Origin: Alisma plantago-aquatica
Taxonomy: Eukaryota > Streptophyta > Magnoliopsida > Alismatales > Alismataceae
Assembly: GCA_963693085.1 (NCBI GenBank)
Contig: OY856409.1
Coordinates: 506,405,803-506,469,802, forward strand
DNA: 64,000 nucleotides
Direction of reading: 5' to 3'
Shown here: in pieces, positions 31,416-44,100 of the stretch
Layout of the letters: each line of letters opens with the position of its first letter
How positions within the stretch are numbered: the first letter of the stretch is position 1
Program-made: the position numbers and the translations under genes
Notes under the pieces: model-generated
What the model was told of the DNA's origin: nothing
What the model saw: only the letters and a program-made list of their open reading frames with translations
Database searches by the model: none

Positions 31416-34400
31416 CTAGTATAACCTAGCTGTGGGACTTAGTCCCTCACTCAAGCCTCTCTTGGCTTTGACAGCCATGTCCAAATCTATTTTAACAAAG
31501 TGGAAAATATCACTAGTAATAGCCCGCCCATGGACCACTAAGTTGTGTACTTTCCAAATGTTAAAGCATATGTTAGTACAGCAAAGACCAAAAAATCTTT
31601 CCTCATGCCTGTTCCTAGCTTTGCTCCTCATCTATTCCATAACATCGTTTAAGTTGGCAGAGACCAGCTGGCCCCAACCATTCTTCATCCACATAAGCAC
31701 CCAGATGTGCTTAGCCTTGGAGAAATCAAAGAACAAATGTTGACTTGTCTCCTCCTCATCACAGAAGGTGCATTTAGGATTAATAGGAATCCCCCACCTT
31801 ACTAGTCTGTCCTTAGTAAGGTGCTTCCCAATAATAGCCTTATAACACGCCACACTCCATGTAGGAACATGGCGTCTGCCCCACAGAAGGTTGAACCAGG
31901 GTACATGAGGCCCCGTATCTGTGTGGGCCCACGGTTTTTGATGGCTGATCAGTGAGTAACAACCATCGCTATACACCCTGTAAAGGTTCCCGGATTGATT
32001 CCACATCCTGACCATGGCATCCCACACCCTAGAAGAGTGGGGTTGGAAGACCAGCATGTCCCCATATCATTTCTTCATCCATCTCATCCAGACCCCTTCG
32101 CGATCTGTGAGGAATCTGTAGAGTCTGTGTTGGTTCCCCTAAGTAGCGAGGTCTTCCACCTTCGACAAATTCAGGCCTCCCTTATTGAAGGCTCTAGTCA
32201 TGGTGTCCCATGTGATACCCCTTGCTTTCCCACTCCATATGAAACTCGTAATCAATCTTGTGATGTTGTTGATAGTTGGATTTGGCAAGATACACATATC
32301 ACTCCAAAATCTAACCATGGCTTGGATCACTGACCTTGTAAGCAAAAGCCTCCCCGCCATCGACATGTGTATCCCCGTCCAACCTACAATCTTCTATCTA
32401 ACTTTATCAAGACACAGATGGAAGTCATTTGAGTAGCCTCTACTTCCAGCTATAGGAACGCCTAAGTACCTAGTAGGCAGTTGGCCATCTTACAACCCTA
32501 TAGATGCCTTCAGTCTGCCCCTTCTTCGATCACAAGATCTCGAGAGGTATATACGTGACTTAATGTCACTTATGTAAAGCCATGTGGACCGCCCAAACCT
32601 CTGAAGAAGTGTTTTGTATTCTTTTAGCCTTTTCGCATGTCATGTGGAGAACAACATCACATCATCTGCGAATATGAGGTGGGTTTTTACTTTTGTCCCC
32701 CTGGTCTTATAGGGTCTAATGATTTGTCTTTCCTCGGCTGCCTTGATCATGGTAGTTAATCCTTCCATGGCCAGGGTGAAGATGAGGGGAGAGAGGGGAT
32801 CTCCCTACCTAAGACCGTTGGAGGCTCTAAATAAGCCCATTAGTCCCCCGTTCAGCAAAATGGAGAAAGAAGTCGTCGTGATGCACTGCTTGATTATGTC
32901 CACCCATCTGCCACTAAACCCCAAAGCCATCATGATCTTCCACATGGTGTCCCACCTTATATGGTCGTATGCCTTTGTGAGGTCAATTTTTATACACGCT
33001 TTGGCATTAGAATTTTTCTTGTTGAAGTCAGTGAGAAACTCAGTTGTGAGTAGGGAGCAATCTACAATCTTACGCCCTTGAATGAAGGCACACTGTTCTT
33101 CAGACACTATGTTCGGCATCCACTTCTTGAGTCTGTCAGCCAGAACTTTAGACCATATCTTGTACATGTGGTGCAACAAGATATGGGTCTATAATCGTTG
33201 ATTGTCTTTGGTCCCTCCATCTTCGGAATCATTTTTATGAACGTGTGATTTGTAGCCCTAACCATGTTGTCGCCCTGCTGTAACCACCTCATCGCCTTCA
33301 CAATATCATCTTTAAAATGATCCCACATTGACTAGTAAAACTTGTTGTTCATACTGTCAGGACCTGGCGCCTTGTCTGGGTTGATGGAGAACAAGGCCTG
33401 CTTCACCTCCTCCATCGTCACCTCCTTGCGCAGGTCTTCATTCATTTCCGTGGTAATTACCGCATCCATGTAGATGGAATCATCAATGCTATGGCAATTG
33501 TTCGTCTCTTGGTTGTATAACTTCTCCAGGACGTTTATGATATGAGATGATATGTCTTCTCTATTCTCAACCACTTCTCCTTTGTCATTAATGAGTTGAT
33601 GTATAGTTTCCTTCATCTCCTTCTTGCAGACAGTAGAATGATACAGTTTAGTATTAAGATCTCCATCGCTTATCCATTGCACCCTACTCCGTTTCCACAG
33701 TAGCACTTTCTCGGCCTTGAGAAGCCTTTTTAGATTGATTTCGGCTTGATTCCACTCCTTCGCTTTGTCCTTGTGATCTGGTTCCTCTCTTGCTTCCACC
33801 GCAGCTTCTTCAAACTTATCCTTAGTAGTAGTCATTCTGTGTTTTAGATTGATGACCTCCTTGGACCACTGCTTCAGTTTCTTCTTGGCATTCTGCGTCT
33901 TCTTCATAACCACGAATAGAGGGTTGCCTTCAATGTGCTCAGCCCAGGCTTCCTTGGATACACTTTTGAATCCCTTCCACTCACACCACCAATTGCAAAA
34001 ATGAAAGGGTTTGATAATAGATGGCATGTTCACGAGGTCCATTTTCATCCAGCAATGGTCACTGAGGGAGTCATCACCATACTTGGTGAAGGTATTAGGC
34101 CATACCTTCAACCAAGCCATGTTGACAAGGCCTCTATCAAGAACACTGGATATGCGTCGTAGCCCCTCCTGCTTATTCGACCATGATGTGCTTCCTCTGA
34201 CTGTGCTCAACTCCACCAAGCCAGCTTCATCCATGGTACTATTGAAAGCCTCCATCACCCGATCGTGAACAGGACGACCTCCATACTTCTCGTTTGATCT
34301 TATAATATTGTTGAAATCACCCCAAACAATCCATGGCACTTCCTCTTATGTCGTAGATCTAAGGTTGTCCCAAAACCTCTTCCTGTCTGCCTCCAGGTTT

Positions 34401-34729
34401 TCTCCATGCACCCCCGATGCTATGAAATCCATCCCTCCGCAGTTGCAGTAGCTAAGCGTGACCACCTGGTCGGATATGTTGATAGGATCCACATGCCAGA
34501 CCTGCGGGTTCCAGCCCACCGCGATGTGCGCGCCATCCCTATGTTCCATATTTGATATGGAATCCCACCCCACGGGGAAGAGGGATCTGATGCGGTTTTC
34601 CACCGCTCTTCTTATTCTCATTTCATAGCAGAAGACCAATATCACTTGTTCCTTTACCACGAAATTCCTCAGCCTCCTTTGCTTCTCGACAAGCGAGGCT
34701 CCTCGCACATTCCATGCGAGCACTGACAT
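31416..34729 (-). pseudogene. LINE ORF2: endonuclease, reverse transcriptase, zinc-finger domain; several stops
   Basis: ATG at 34729-34727 (MSVLAWNVRG). The endonuclease motifs WNVRG, WIVWGDFNNI, GSTSWSNK, LDRGL and SDHCWMK are present. A single in-frame TAA at about 34341 splits it. The RT region holds NPDKAPGPDS, MIPKMEGPKTINDYRPISC, then a frame change near 33180, IVSEEQCAFIQGRKI, KIDLTKAYDHIRWD (motif A), NGLR-stop-GDPLSP and FADDVMLF (motif C, near 32660). After RT come KARGITWD and the zinc-finger region WGRRHVPTWSVACYKAIIGKHLTKDRL with CTFCDEEETSQHLFFD. It ends without an RNase H domain at 31416. At least five disruptions: dead, but the catalytic motifs remain readable. Confidence 0.92.
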
Positions 34730-34731
34730 CT

Positions 34732-35402
34732 TTAACTCTGCTTGGAGCCGCTCCCTTCCCCAGAGCTGCTCTTGTTCTTCTTCTTCTTGTTTGTGTTGTG
34801 TGTAGCCCTGGGGCTCCTGCTTCTGACGTTGGCCTCTGGCTTTGTCGTCTCGTCCTCTCCCAGACTCGCTATGGTTTCAAACGGGTTCATGGATGCATCC
34901 GCCCCCGCAAGGACAGGACCACTGGACACTCCTGTGAGATTTGGCTCCCCTCGTACTCCATCTGTCGCTTCCGCCGTGACACTTATGATAACTTCCTCTG
35001 CTCCTTCACTATCCCTCTCACGAATAGAGTCGACCACCTCCACAGCGCCTCCCTATAAAGAGGTTTTACCCCTGGTAATCATCTCAACCGGCACGACCAG
35101 GCGGTTAGATGTAGTCTCCTCGGAAGCTAGTTCCTTCCCTTTGTCTCGACCTCTTGGTCCCTTCGACTTTCCATGATTGCTTCGACCACGGACTGTCTCG
35201 GGGATGATTGGTGGTGCACCATTGCTCGGTCGCCTCTTTCCTAGGCATTGCCCTGTCTCGTGCCCGAAAACACAGCAGGTTGAGAAACGATCAGGCAGGG
35301 CTTCGTATTTCACCCTCACTTCCCACTCTTCACCATTAGGCAGCTCTATCATAACCTCAATTGGAGGTTTCTCCACCGTCGATATGTCCAAGCAAAATCG
35401 GG
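34732..35402 (-). pseudogene. LINE ORF1, C-terminal part
   Basis: Begins inside the DUF4283 region (ARFCLDISTVEKPPIEVMIELPNG) and runs into a degenerate zinc knuckle (STCCVFGHETGQC; the first Cys of CX2CX4HX4C is replaced by Phe). One in-frame TAG at 35055-35053. The charged, lysine-rich tail ends with TAA at 34734-34732, two bases before the ORF2 ATG. Confidence 0.82.
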
Positions 35403-36901
35403 CATTTTGATAAACCTACGATTTACAAGGAATTATTGAAAATTTTCCAATCATAATTTGAGAAAAATGCATGTGTGTATCAAAACCCTAGTCAGCGGTT
35501 AAAGGGCTTGGGTCTGTCCTAACTTGGGCTAATTGGCACCTTCCAACTAGAATAGTGGGGCTCACCCCAACATTTAGGTGATCAAAGCAAATAGGGAGTG
35601 AAACCCCGATAATACCCTTGGGATTTTGATCAGTTGATTAAACAGGTAGGGTCACCACAGTCATTTTGTGACTGGGTTTCTTCTCTAATCACAGGCGATG
35701 GTTCGTTCTATGATCCCAAAATCCTAGGATCCATTTTGATGGATTCTCAATCAATCTACAAGACAATTTGCACAAAACCAAGCACCTAGGTCTCTACTCG
35801 AGATCAAGATGGATCAATTCAGTATTGGCTCGTCTCCAATAGTGGTTGGAGCAGCCTTTTGTGGCCACCAGAAGCTGTTGCTTCCAGGTCTCAGTTCAAA
35901 CTTCAACCAAATCATGGATCTTCATCTAACTAACCATGATACTGACTTCGAGGGTCACAGCAAAGTCAACGAGAACCAACAGAGGTAAAGAAGACCGAAA
36001 ATCAGAAAATGTAGGAGAAAGTTGTGAAAGCTCGAGATTGGGTAAACAAAGATTTACCTCACTTGAGATCAAATTGAGTGGTCGGGGAGGTTCTTGGGAG
36101 TTATTCGGTCCATTCCAGATTCTCTATTTGATCTCGAGCCACTGGAGGACCACCCAAATGATCTTCGGAGATGAGCAGAAACTGGTCTATAGGACCCAAC
36201 TGTTGGGATCACCGCGGAGCAAATGGGCAAAGAGGAATAGGAGACAAGGCTTTGTGGATGCTCATTGATGCCCCAATTGAACCCAAGAAGGTCGTGAGAG
36301 TTGTGGAAATGTAGAAGTATCCAGAGATGAAGGCGGAGTAGGCCTGGGAGCTTGGAGCCCGAGGAGATGAAATTGGAAGAGGAGGAGAGTTGTGCGGTGA
36401 CTGAGGGTTCTCTGTGTGGCGTTATATAGGCGAGAGCCGAGCCTATGGCTCCTCTGTAAAATGTCGGTGGAGAAGTTGTGAAGCCCTAGATTGGTCATTT
36501 CATCATTTTGGTGAGGGATTCGATGAGTAATAGCTCATTCAATCTGGGAGAGAGAGGCAGATCTACTGAAGACAAAACCTCATTGAATGGTAGAGTAATT
36601 GAGGAGGAAGGGATCGGGAATGGTAGGTTTGTGTAACCACTCGTGACCCACGAAACAGACAAAGATAGGTGATGGTGCTTAGGTTGTTCTATTGCAGAGA
36701 GAACAAAATGGAGCCTTTGGATTAGGTGTAAAAGATACGGATTGTTGGATGGGTGAGAGAGAACCCAAGGGTAACAATTGACCAAATAAAATAATTGAAC
36801 CATAGGTAAATGAATCGAATTGGTGAAATTGAATTGAAAATTGTAGTTGCACTATTAAAAATTCGTATTAAATCGATTTGGAGGCCCAACATGGGTTAAA
36901 T

Positions 36902-38290
36902 TGTTGGCTAAATTGGACATTAGTATAATCCCTTTGTTTTGATGATGACAAACATTTCATTCTTATTGATCTAACGTGCTACTTGAGTATTGCAGGAATA
37001 AGGTGGATGACAAAGATTTGGGAAAATATATATGCTTGAATTGTTGTTATTTCATGATTGTAATCAATTGTAAAACTTGTACAAGTATATAATGTACAAG
37101 TACTTATACATAATGTAAATCAAGCATTAGATCTCTCCTAGCCAATCACTACACTTAGATAGGTCATCCCCTACATTAGTATCACAAATGCACACTAATA
37201 CACAAACTTAGTACTTAGCTTAAAACATTGAAACAGGGTTAATCTCGATCGACAAACTCCTCGACCGAGACACTCTCGGTCGATAAAGTCCTCGACCGAG
37301 AAAGACCCAAGTAGCCGTTAGACACAGCAGACAAGGTAGTTGGCAGTTGGAGATGAATGTTGTATACACTTGCTCCAGGCAGTCTTTTGGTCGATAAGTC
37401 CTCGACCGAGATGTGTTCTGTCTGTAACTTTCAGAGTTAATTAACTAGTCGTTGCTAAAGCAACTAAAGTGTACCTAACGGCTAGTTAAGCACTTGGAAC
37501 CCCCTAGAAAGTGTCCAGAACGTCCTTAAGCACTTGTAGGACATTCCTATAAATAGGACATGCCTTAAGACACCTAAACTCACTTATATACACTTGTGTT
37601 ATACTTGAGCTTACACTTGCAATTGGCAATCTATTTTGAGCAATTGAGCAACACTAGCATTGGTTACTCATTCCCTTGCTCTAAATTCGTGTCCTATAGG
37701 GTAGCATCTCCTATCCACTAAACCTACACTTCAATATTCATTGGTTAGGAGATCTATACGCTTGATATAGGCAAATCAAGCCTTGTGCTTCAAAGTGGTA
37801 ATTGTAATTTCCATTTCCTTTCTTGTTCTCTCTTATTGCTTGTACTCTCCTTGCTACTCCTAGGGTTGGACGCTGCAGATTGGAGAGGGTTTGATCTTCT
37901 TGGTGAAGAAGGAGATCTTTGGACTACTTCTAGAAGGCTGTTGCAATAAGAGGCTACTTCAAGAGGAAGGCTACTTCAAGGGGGAGCTTGAAGTTACTTC
38001 AAGAAGGCTGCTTCAAAGTTGGTGCAACTACGTCAAGGTGAAGGCTCTCCAAAGGATGTAGAAAGTATTGTAATTTTATGCAAATTCCTTTAGAGGTAAT
38101 AAAATTTAATACTTTCAAAATCACGGTTGGGTAAGCAACTGGGTAGTGGATTGACTGCCTTAGTATTTGCTAAGGTTGGAACCACTCTAAACACATTATC
38201 TCCTTCTTATTATTTCAATTGTGGTTGTTTGAGTTAAATTATATTAAAAATATCATAAAACCCTATTCACTCCCCTCTAGTGGTTTTTCA
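36902..38290 (+). mobile_element. Solo LTR, Sirevirus-like copia
   Basis: TGTTGGCTAAATTGGACATT to GTGGTTTTTCA, 1389 bases, flanked by a perfect TAAAT duplication (36897-36901 and 38291-38295). The undisturbed site is present in the sister LTR at about 43453-43463 (CATGGGTCAAATGACCTC). Contains three hairpin motifs (37244-37410), TATAAATA near 37550 and repeated GCTACTTCAAG words in U5. Related to 8937-10470 and 59961-61397. Confidence 0.93.
37244..37410. promoter_or_regulatory. Array of CTCGGTCGA hairpins upstream of the TATA box
   Basis: Pairs of 8-9-base arms with 7-8-base loops: CTCGATCGA/TCGACCGAG (37244-37269, one mismatch), CTCGGTCGA/TCGACCGAG (37275-37300, perfect), and TTGGTCGA/TCGACCGAG (37387-37410). 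All lie within about 300 bases upstream of the TATA box. Comparable palindromic motif arrays in LTRs are known from Sireviruses. Confidence 0.8.
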
Positions 38291-38921
38291 TAAATGACCT
38301 TAAATTTGAACTGTAGGCTAATATTAATTTCTAGATTAATGCTAGGTAATTTTTTTTGCAAAAGATTTGGCCCTTAATCACCATATTGGCCATCAATGTA
38401 TATATTAATGTATTTTAAAAGGGTGAATTAATATAAACATATTTCTTTAACAATTCCTTAAATGAAATTCAAGATGGATATTATAAAATCATTTGAGAGT
38501 CGTGTCACACCTCCTATTCTCATTTTTATTTCTTTTAATAACATTTTGGAGGAGAGAGAAAGAAAAAGGGTTATTATCTCATTAACTAACTCAACTTCAC
38601 ATTAATTTTCATTTATTTATCCCAAAAGCCACAAAGACTCTAAATTAACATAATCCACTAATTGTCTCTGATAAATGGCCATTTTGTGTTATTAGACTTT
38701 AATTAACACACTATTTGAGATATTTGTGCAAAAACACATTCATTAAAATGAATGTGGGTAAATATAGTTCAAGCCATGAAGTATTCCTCAATTTCAATGT
38801 TGAGGACAAAGATGATAGAAAAGATCAGAAAACTTAGGAAAAGGGACAAAAAGAATATGAAGGAGATAAAATCTTGAAAATGGGTTAAATTGCAATTGAA
38901 TCTAGGATTCAGTATGTTATA

Positions 38922-40675
38922 GCACTCCACCCCTTAAAGAGGATTTCATCTCTGAAATCTCAACAAGGGGATGGGTGAGTACGTAACATCCCAACACGTA
39001 GCAACTAAGTGGTTATCTCTAATCTAGGTTACTTCATATGCTATACTCATAAGTCAGGTATACTAAGGTTCACTAAGGGTTCCACTATTCAAATTACCTT
39101 TTGTATCAAATATAACACAATTAACATTTTTGGCTTACTAGCATTATCTTTATTGTGAAATCATGTCATCTCTCTTATTCTATAACTTGTGTCATGCTAT
39201 GTTCACGTTGTTGTAGAAAGAATTGTATCTCAATGCTAAGCACAAATCATATCTATTTCTCATTTACTAAATAACAATTTTAAGCATAATTAGGTTTTAC
39301 TAAATCATCTCAATATTTATTAATGTATTAGGTCACAATACTTAATACTTTTGAATTTATATCATTATCCTCATATTACCATCATGTAGAATTATCACAG
39401 ATTATTTTGTAAGGAATAGATATTATTATCTAAAAAGTTATTGATTCTAAATAATGCCACATTAATTTCTTACACATATATTACACATTGTCATATCACC
39501 TTTTAATGCTCACATTGATGTCATCCTTAATCATTTTCTCCTTTTTACACTTCATATTATAAATTATACATTAACATCACATTAGGCATTTGGAATTATT
39601 GTAGACTTAATAATCATGCTTATGTAAATCTGATTACTCCTTATCATATTTGAGCCATTGCATGTATTTGAGTGAATAAGGTGGAACAAATTGTATATTA
39701 ATGAATTGATTCATACACTAAGTTATGATTAGGTGATTATAGTCCTTTTATATGTATCAATGTATATTATTAATGATGATGCTTAATGTCACCAATTTAT
39801 TATGAAGGCATCTAAGGATGTGTATATGTATATATGTTAAGGCTAAATGATTACATTTTTGGGTTTAGGTCAACATGACCATTACATGTTATGCATTTAT
39901 CTTATCATTAGGGTGACACGATCAACATTATGTGTATTCACAATTATTGAGTTACTCATATTAAGTATCAAGTATTTTTTGAGGTTCAAGCATATGAAAT
40001 ATTCATTAGATGGCTTATTAGTATATAAACAAACAGGTTAAATTATAATTATAATTTTTTTGTTCAATACTAATTATATAAGCTCACTAATCTCTTATCT
40101 ATGGATTTAGGGCTTCTAATTAAACCAGGTATAAGACCCAATCACTTAATTGTTTTACTATTCACTATTACTAAACTTCAAAGTCTAGAATAGGGTAAAC
40201 TACCCCTAAACATGGAAATATGAGACTCATATAAAGAACTTATAAGGTGATATTATTTGGGTAATAAAATCATCATATTAGGTTACTAAGGATGCCCAAC
40301 ATTGAGGTTATTTGCCTAAAGGTATGCTATTTCAAACAATAGTATCATCTCCAGCCAGGACGGTGTCATATGGATCCGAGAGTCCTCATAAACCAAGCTA
40401 GTGGCATTGAGGAAAATATTGCCAACCCCCAGACCCTAACCCTTTCTAGGCACCCTTGCTTTCAACTTATGTCCTAGTATCTACCTAATAGGATAATCAC
40501 CTAAAAGTTGACTAATGGTATTTCTAATAAAAAATTATTGTGGTCCTAAATCAACCTTACATCATATGTTAATTCTAAGGTGAACTAAAGGGAAACTATT
40601 TGAGGTAAGGGATTCTAACTAGGAGACAAATTGAAATAGTCAAGACTCCGACTACCATTGGCTATGATACCATGA
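38922..40675 (-). other. Non-coding interior of the LARD-like element
   Basis: AT-rich, without a frame over 64 codons and without any similarity to gag or pol that I can see. Its 3' end on the minus strand is a polypurine tract (AAGGGGTGGAGTGC, 38922-38935) touching the 3' LTR. Confidence 0.8.
40659..40672 (-). other. Primer-binding site of the LARD-like element
   Basis: Minus strand TGGTATCATAGCCA, three bases after the 5' LTR end; one mismatch to the initiator methionine tRNA complement TGGTATCAGAGCCA. Confidence 0.88.
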
Positions 40676-43600
40676 TGTAAAGAAGTGAGATAACCTCTCT
40701 ACTAAAAATGGTAAACAAAATCCAATTGGATAGTAGTGGAAATTTAAAAAAATTGACTATATTCAATTTAATAAAGAGTACATCAAATTTCTCCCAAAAA
40801 GGGTGAACATGCTTTATACAAAAAGAGGATCTAGGTAGAGGGAAACTCATCTACATCAATGTGTCTCCAATAAAATAAATAACTTATGGTTCATGATGGA
40901 ACGATGAACACCTTTCTCCTAGTCTTAGGCTGGTTCACCACGCTATTGTTGCACACTCTGATCCTAAACCTAGGTGGTTGGGATCACCTAGTAAGAGGAG
41001 AGAAAATGTATGTGTCAATAAAGTAATAAGGACACTTACAAACTAAAGAAGTAAAATATTAAAGATTTACTATGCTAAGAGGGTCAAGAATATGAAGCAA
41101 GTAAATAAATAAGAATTTTGCAAGTTAAATGATAATAAAGTTGCATGCATGATTAAATTTGACTACATTAAATTAATATAGGGATGAGGCATCTACCAGA
41201 CATCAACCTCTAGGTGAGGGAGAGTAACACATCTCCAAGCACCCAAATATATTTATAAAATTGGGGAGAGTGGTCACATTCCCTTGGGCGAAATAACACA
41301 TGCCCTCTATGGGTGGTTTGTACTCATGTACACTACATTAGTTAATTAGTCATTTACGTCATCATGCTAGAACAATCCAATGGCAGTTTTAAGAGATTTA
41401 CTAACTTTGCAAGTGGGGTCCAAGACCCTAGAATAATTGAAATAAAAGTGCCACAAGAAGGCAATAAAGAGGATGAAGGCTAAGAAAAGCCTCATTGGAA
41501 ACATAGGATTGGATATCAAATGCCCGAGTGAAGAACAAGGGTTCAAACTCATAAATAAATAGGGTTGTACATACATACCTCACTTGAGATTCCTAGAGAA
41601 GGCCTTTCATCAATTAAATGTGTCCAATGTCACTTTTGTCCTAGATACAATTTAATACACATGGATTAGGTTTTTTAAAGCATATTTATGTGAGAAACCT
41701 AATTTTGGACCTTCTATGAAAACCATCAATTTAGGACTCAAAACTTGGACCAATCAATTACTTGGATTTTCCTTATTAAGAAAACATATTTATTTCTTGA
41801 ATTCGGAGTTAAAATGAATTATTTACATATTTTAAGGCACTTTATATAATTAAAATGGTATTTATGAAAATTCTCGAAATAGGATGCAAATTGATATTTA
41901 AAAACCTTAAATTCAGATTCTACATGAAAAATTATTTCCAAAGACTATTTATTTGTATTTTTCTGATAAACCTATGATTTACTAGGAATTATTGAAAATC
42001 GTCCAATCACAATTCAAGAAAAATCCATGTGTGTATATCAAAACCCTAGTCAGCGGTCAAAGGGCTTGGGCCCGTGCTGACTTGGGCCAATCAACACCTT
42101 CCAGCTAGCACAGTGAGGTTCACCCCAGCATTTAGGCAATTAAAGCAAATAGGGAGTGAAAACCCAAGAATACCCTTGGGATTTTGATTAGTTCATTAAA
42201 CGTGTAGGGTCACCACAGTCATTTTGTGACTGGGTTTCTTCTCTAATGGCAGGCGAAGGTTTGTTATTTTCTCCTAGAATCCTAGGATCCATTTTGATGG
42301 ATTCTCAATCGATCTACAAGACAATTTGCACAAAACCAAGCACACAGGTCTCTGCTCGAGATCAAGATGGATCAATTGAGTATTGGCTCGTCTCCAGAAG
42401 TGGTTGGAGTAGCCTATTATGGCCACCGAAAGCTGCTGCTTCTAGGTCTCGGTTCAAGTTTTGACCAAATCATAGATCTTCATCTAACTAACCATGATAC
42501 TGACTCTGCGGAGTCACAACGAAGCCAACGAGACCCAACAAAGTCAAAGAAGAAGATCGGAAATCAAAAAATGCAAGAGAAAGTCGTGAAAGCTCAAGAT
42601 TGGGTAACCGAAGATTTACCTCACCTGAGATCAAATTAAGTGGTCGGGGGGGTTCTTGGGAGTTAGTCGGGCCATTTTGGATCCTCGCACTTGATCTTGA
42701 GCCAATGGAGGACCACTCAAACGATCATCGATGATTAGAAGCAACTGGTCTATAGGACCCAACTGTTGGGATCACCACAGAGCAAATGGACATAGAGGAA
42801 TCAGAGAAGAGTCTCTATGGATGCTCATTGATGCCCCAAATGAACCCAAGAAGGAGGTGAGAGTTGTGGAACTATGGCGGTATCTAGAGATGAAGGAGGA
42901 GCGGGTCTGGGAGCTTGGAGCCCGAGGAGATGAAATTGGAAGAGGAGGAAAGTTGTGCGGTGACTGAGGGTTCTCTGTGTGGCCTTATATAGGCGAGAGT
43001 TGAGCCTATGGCTCCTCTGTAAAATGCTGGTGGAGAAGCTATGAAGCCCTAGATTGGGCATTTTGTCATTTGAGCAAGGGAGTAGACGAATAATAGCTCA
43101 TTCAATCTGGGAGAGAGAGGCAGATCTACTTAAGAAAAAACCTCGTTTAATGGTAGATTAATGAAGGAGGAAGGGATCGGGAATGGTAGGTTTGTGAAAC
43201 CGCTCACGAACTATGAAATGGCCAGAGCTAGGCGATGACGCCTAGGTTGTTCGATCACGAGAACAAAATGGAGCTATTGGATTATGTGTAAAAGATTCAA
43301 AATATTGGATGGGCAAGCAAGAACCCAAGGGTAATGTATGACTAAATAAAATAACTGAACCATAGGTAAATGCATCACATTGATGAAATTGAATTGAAAA
43401 TCATAGTTACACTATAGAAAATTCTTATAAAATCGATTTTGAGGGTCAAACATGGGTCAAATGACCTCAAATTTGAACCATATGCTAATATTAATGCCTA
43501 GATTAACTCTAGGTAATTAGACTTTAGTTTTGTAAAAGATTTGGCCTTTAATCACCATATTGGTCGTTAATGTATATATTAATGTATTTAAAAAGGGTGA

Positions 43601-44095
43601 ATTAATACAAAGATATTTCTTTTGCAATTCCTTAAATGAAATTCGATATGGATGTTATAAAATCATTCAAGAGTCATGACAAACCTCCTATTTTCCTTTT
43701 TATTACTTTTAATAACAAGTTGAAGGAGAGAGAAATAAAAAGGGTTATTATCTCATTAACTAACTCAACTTCACATTAATTCTCATTTCTTTATCCCAAA
43801 AGCCATAAAGACTCTAAATTAACATAATCCACTAATTATCTCTCGTAAATGGTCATTTTGCATTATTAGACTCTAATTAACACACTATTTGAGATATTTG
43901 GGAAAAAACCCATTCATTGAAATGGATGTGGGTAAATATAGTTCAAGCCATCAAGTATTCCTCAATTTCAATATTGAGGACAAAGAGTATAGAAAAGATA
44001 CGAAAACTTAGGAAAAAGGACAAAAATAATATGAAGGAGATAAAATCTTGAAAATGGGTTAAATTGCAATTGAATACAAGATTCAGTATGTTATA
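40676..44095 (-). repeat. 5' LTR of the LARD-like element
   Basis: Uninterrupted 3420-base copy, so it serves as the empty-site reference for the LINE, the solo copia LTR, the SINE and the MITE cluster found in its relatives. TATATAAG lies on the minus strand at about 42984-42991. Confidence 0.88.
42984..42991 (-). promoter_or_regulatory. TATA box of the LARD-like LTR
   Basis: Minus strand TATATAAG inside CGCCTATATAAGGCC, conserved in the 3' LTR (TATATAAC at about 36421). It defines the U3/R boundary roughly 1.1 kb from the LTR start. Confidence 0.6.
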
Positions 44096-44100
44096 GGTAA

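Larger units (their letters stand above)
31307..35402 (-). mobile_element. 5'-truncated LINE inserted in the LARD 3' LTR
   Basis: Minus-strand L1-type element with a poly(A) tail (T run at 31307-31317), a full ORF2 region and the C-terminal part of ORF1; its 5' end falls inside ORF1. The sister LTR shows the continuous target (TTTATTTGTATTTTTCTG at about 41949). A clear long target duplication is not visible. The 3' untranslated region ends GGCAATATACTTACC before the tail, typical of plant L1 elements. Confidence 0.9.
30026..38921 (-). repeat. 3' LTR of the LARD-like element, interrupted twice
   Basis: On the plus strand it starts TGTAAAGAATTG (LTR 3' end) and finishes AGTATGTTATA (LTR start, with TG decayed to TA). 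Interrupted by a LINE at 31307-35402 and by a solo Sirevirus LTR at 36902-38290. Aligns with 40676-44095 over the remainder. TATATAA lies on the minus strand at about 36421-36428. Confidence 0.87.
30026..44095 (-). mobile_element. LARD-like non-autonomous LTR retrotransposon, complete, with nested insertions
   Basis: A minus-strand element bounded by a perfect GGTAA target duplication (30021-30025 and 44096-44100). The 5' LTR is 40676-44095 (3420 bases). The 3' LTR is 30026-38921, about 3.4 kb once the LINE and the solo copia LTR are subtracted. The interior (38922-40675, 1754 bases) has a primer-binding site and a polypurine tract at the right ends but no reading frame over 64 codons. Large LTRs with a non-coding interior are the LARD layout, so the element must have relied on proteins of a partner. 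Related solo LTR at 14181-19078. Confidence 0.88.

Noticed and set aside
34714..35176. Plus-strand frames of 114 and 144 codons
   Set aside because: Antisense of LINE ORF1, whose lysine- and serine-rich tail gives open frames on the other strand.
36262..36498. 78-codon frame, matched by a similar 78-codon frame at 42825-43061
   Set aside because: The two are the same segment of the two LTRs of one element, identical at insertion, so their likeness is not selection. The frame also runs across the LTR TATA box.
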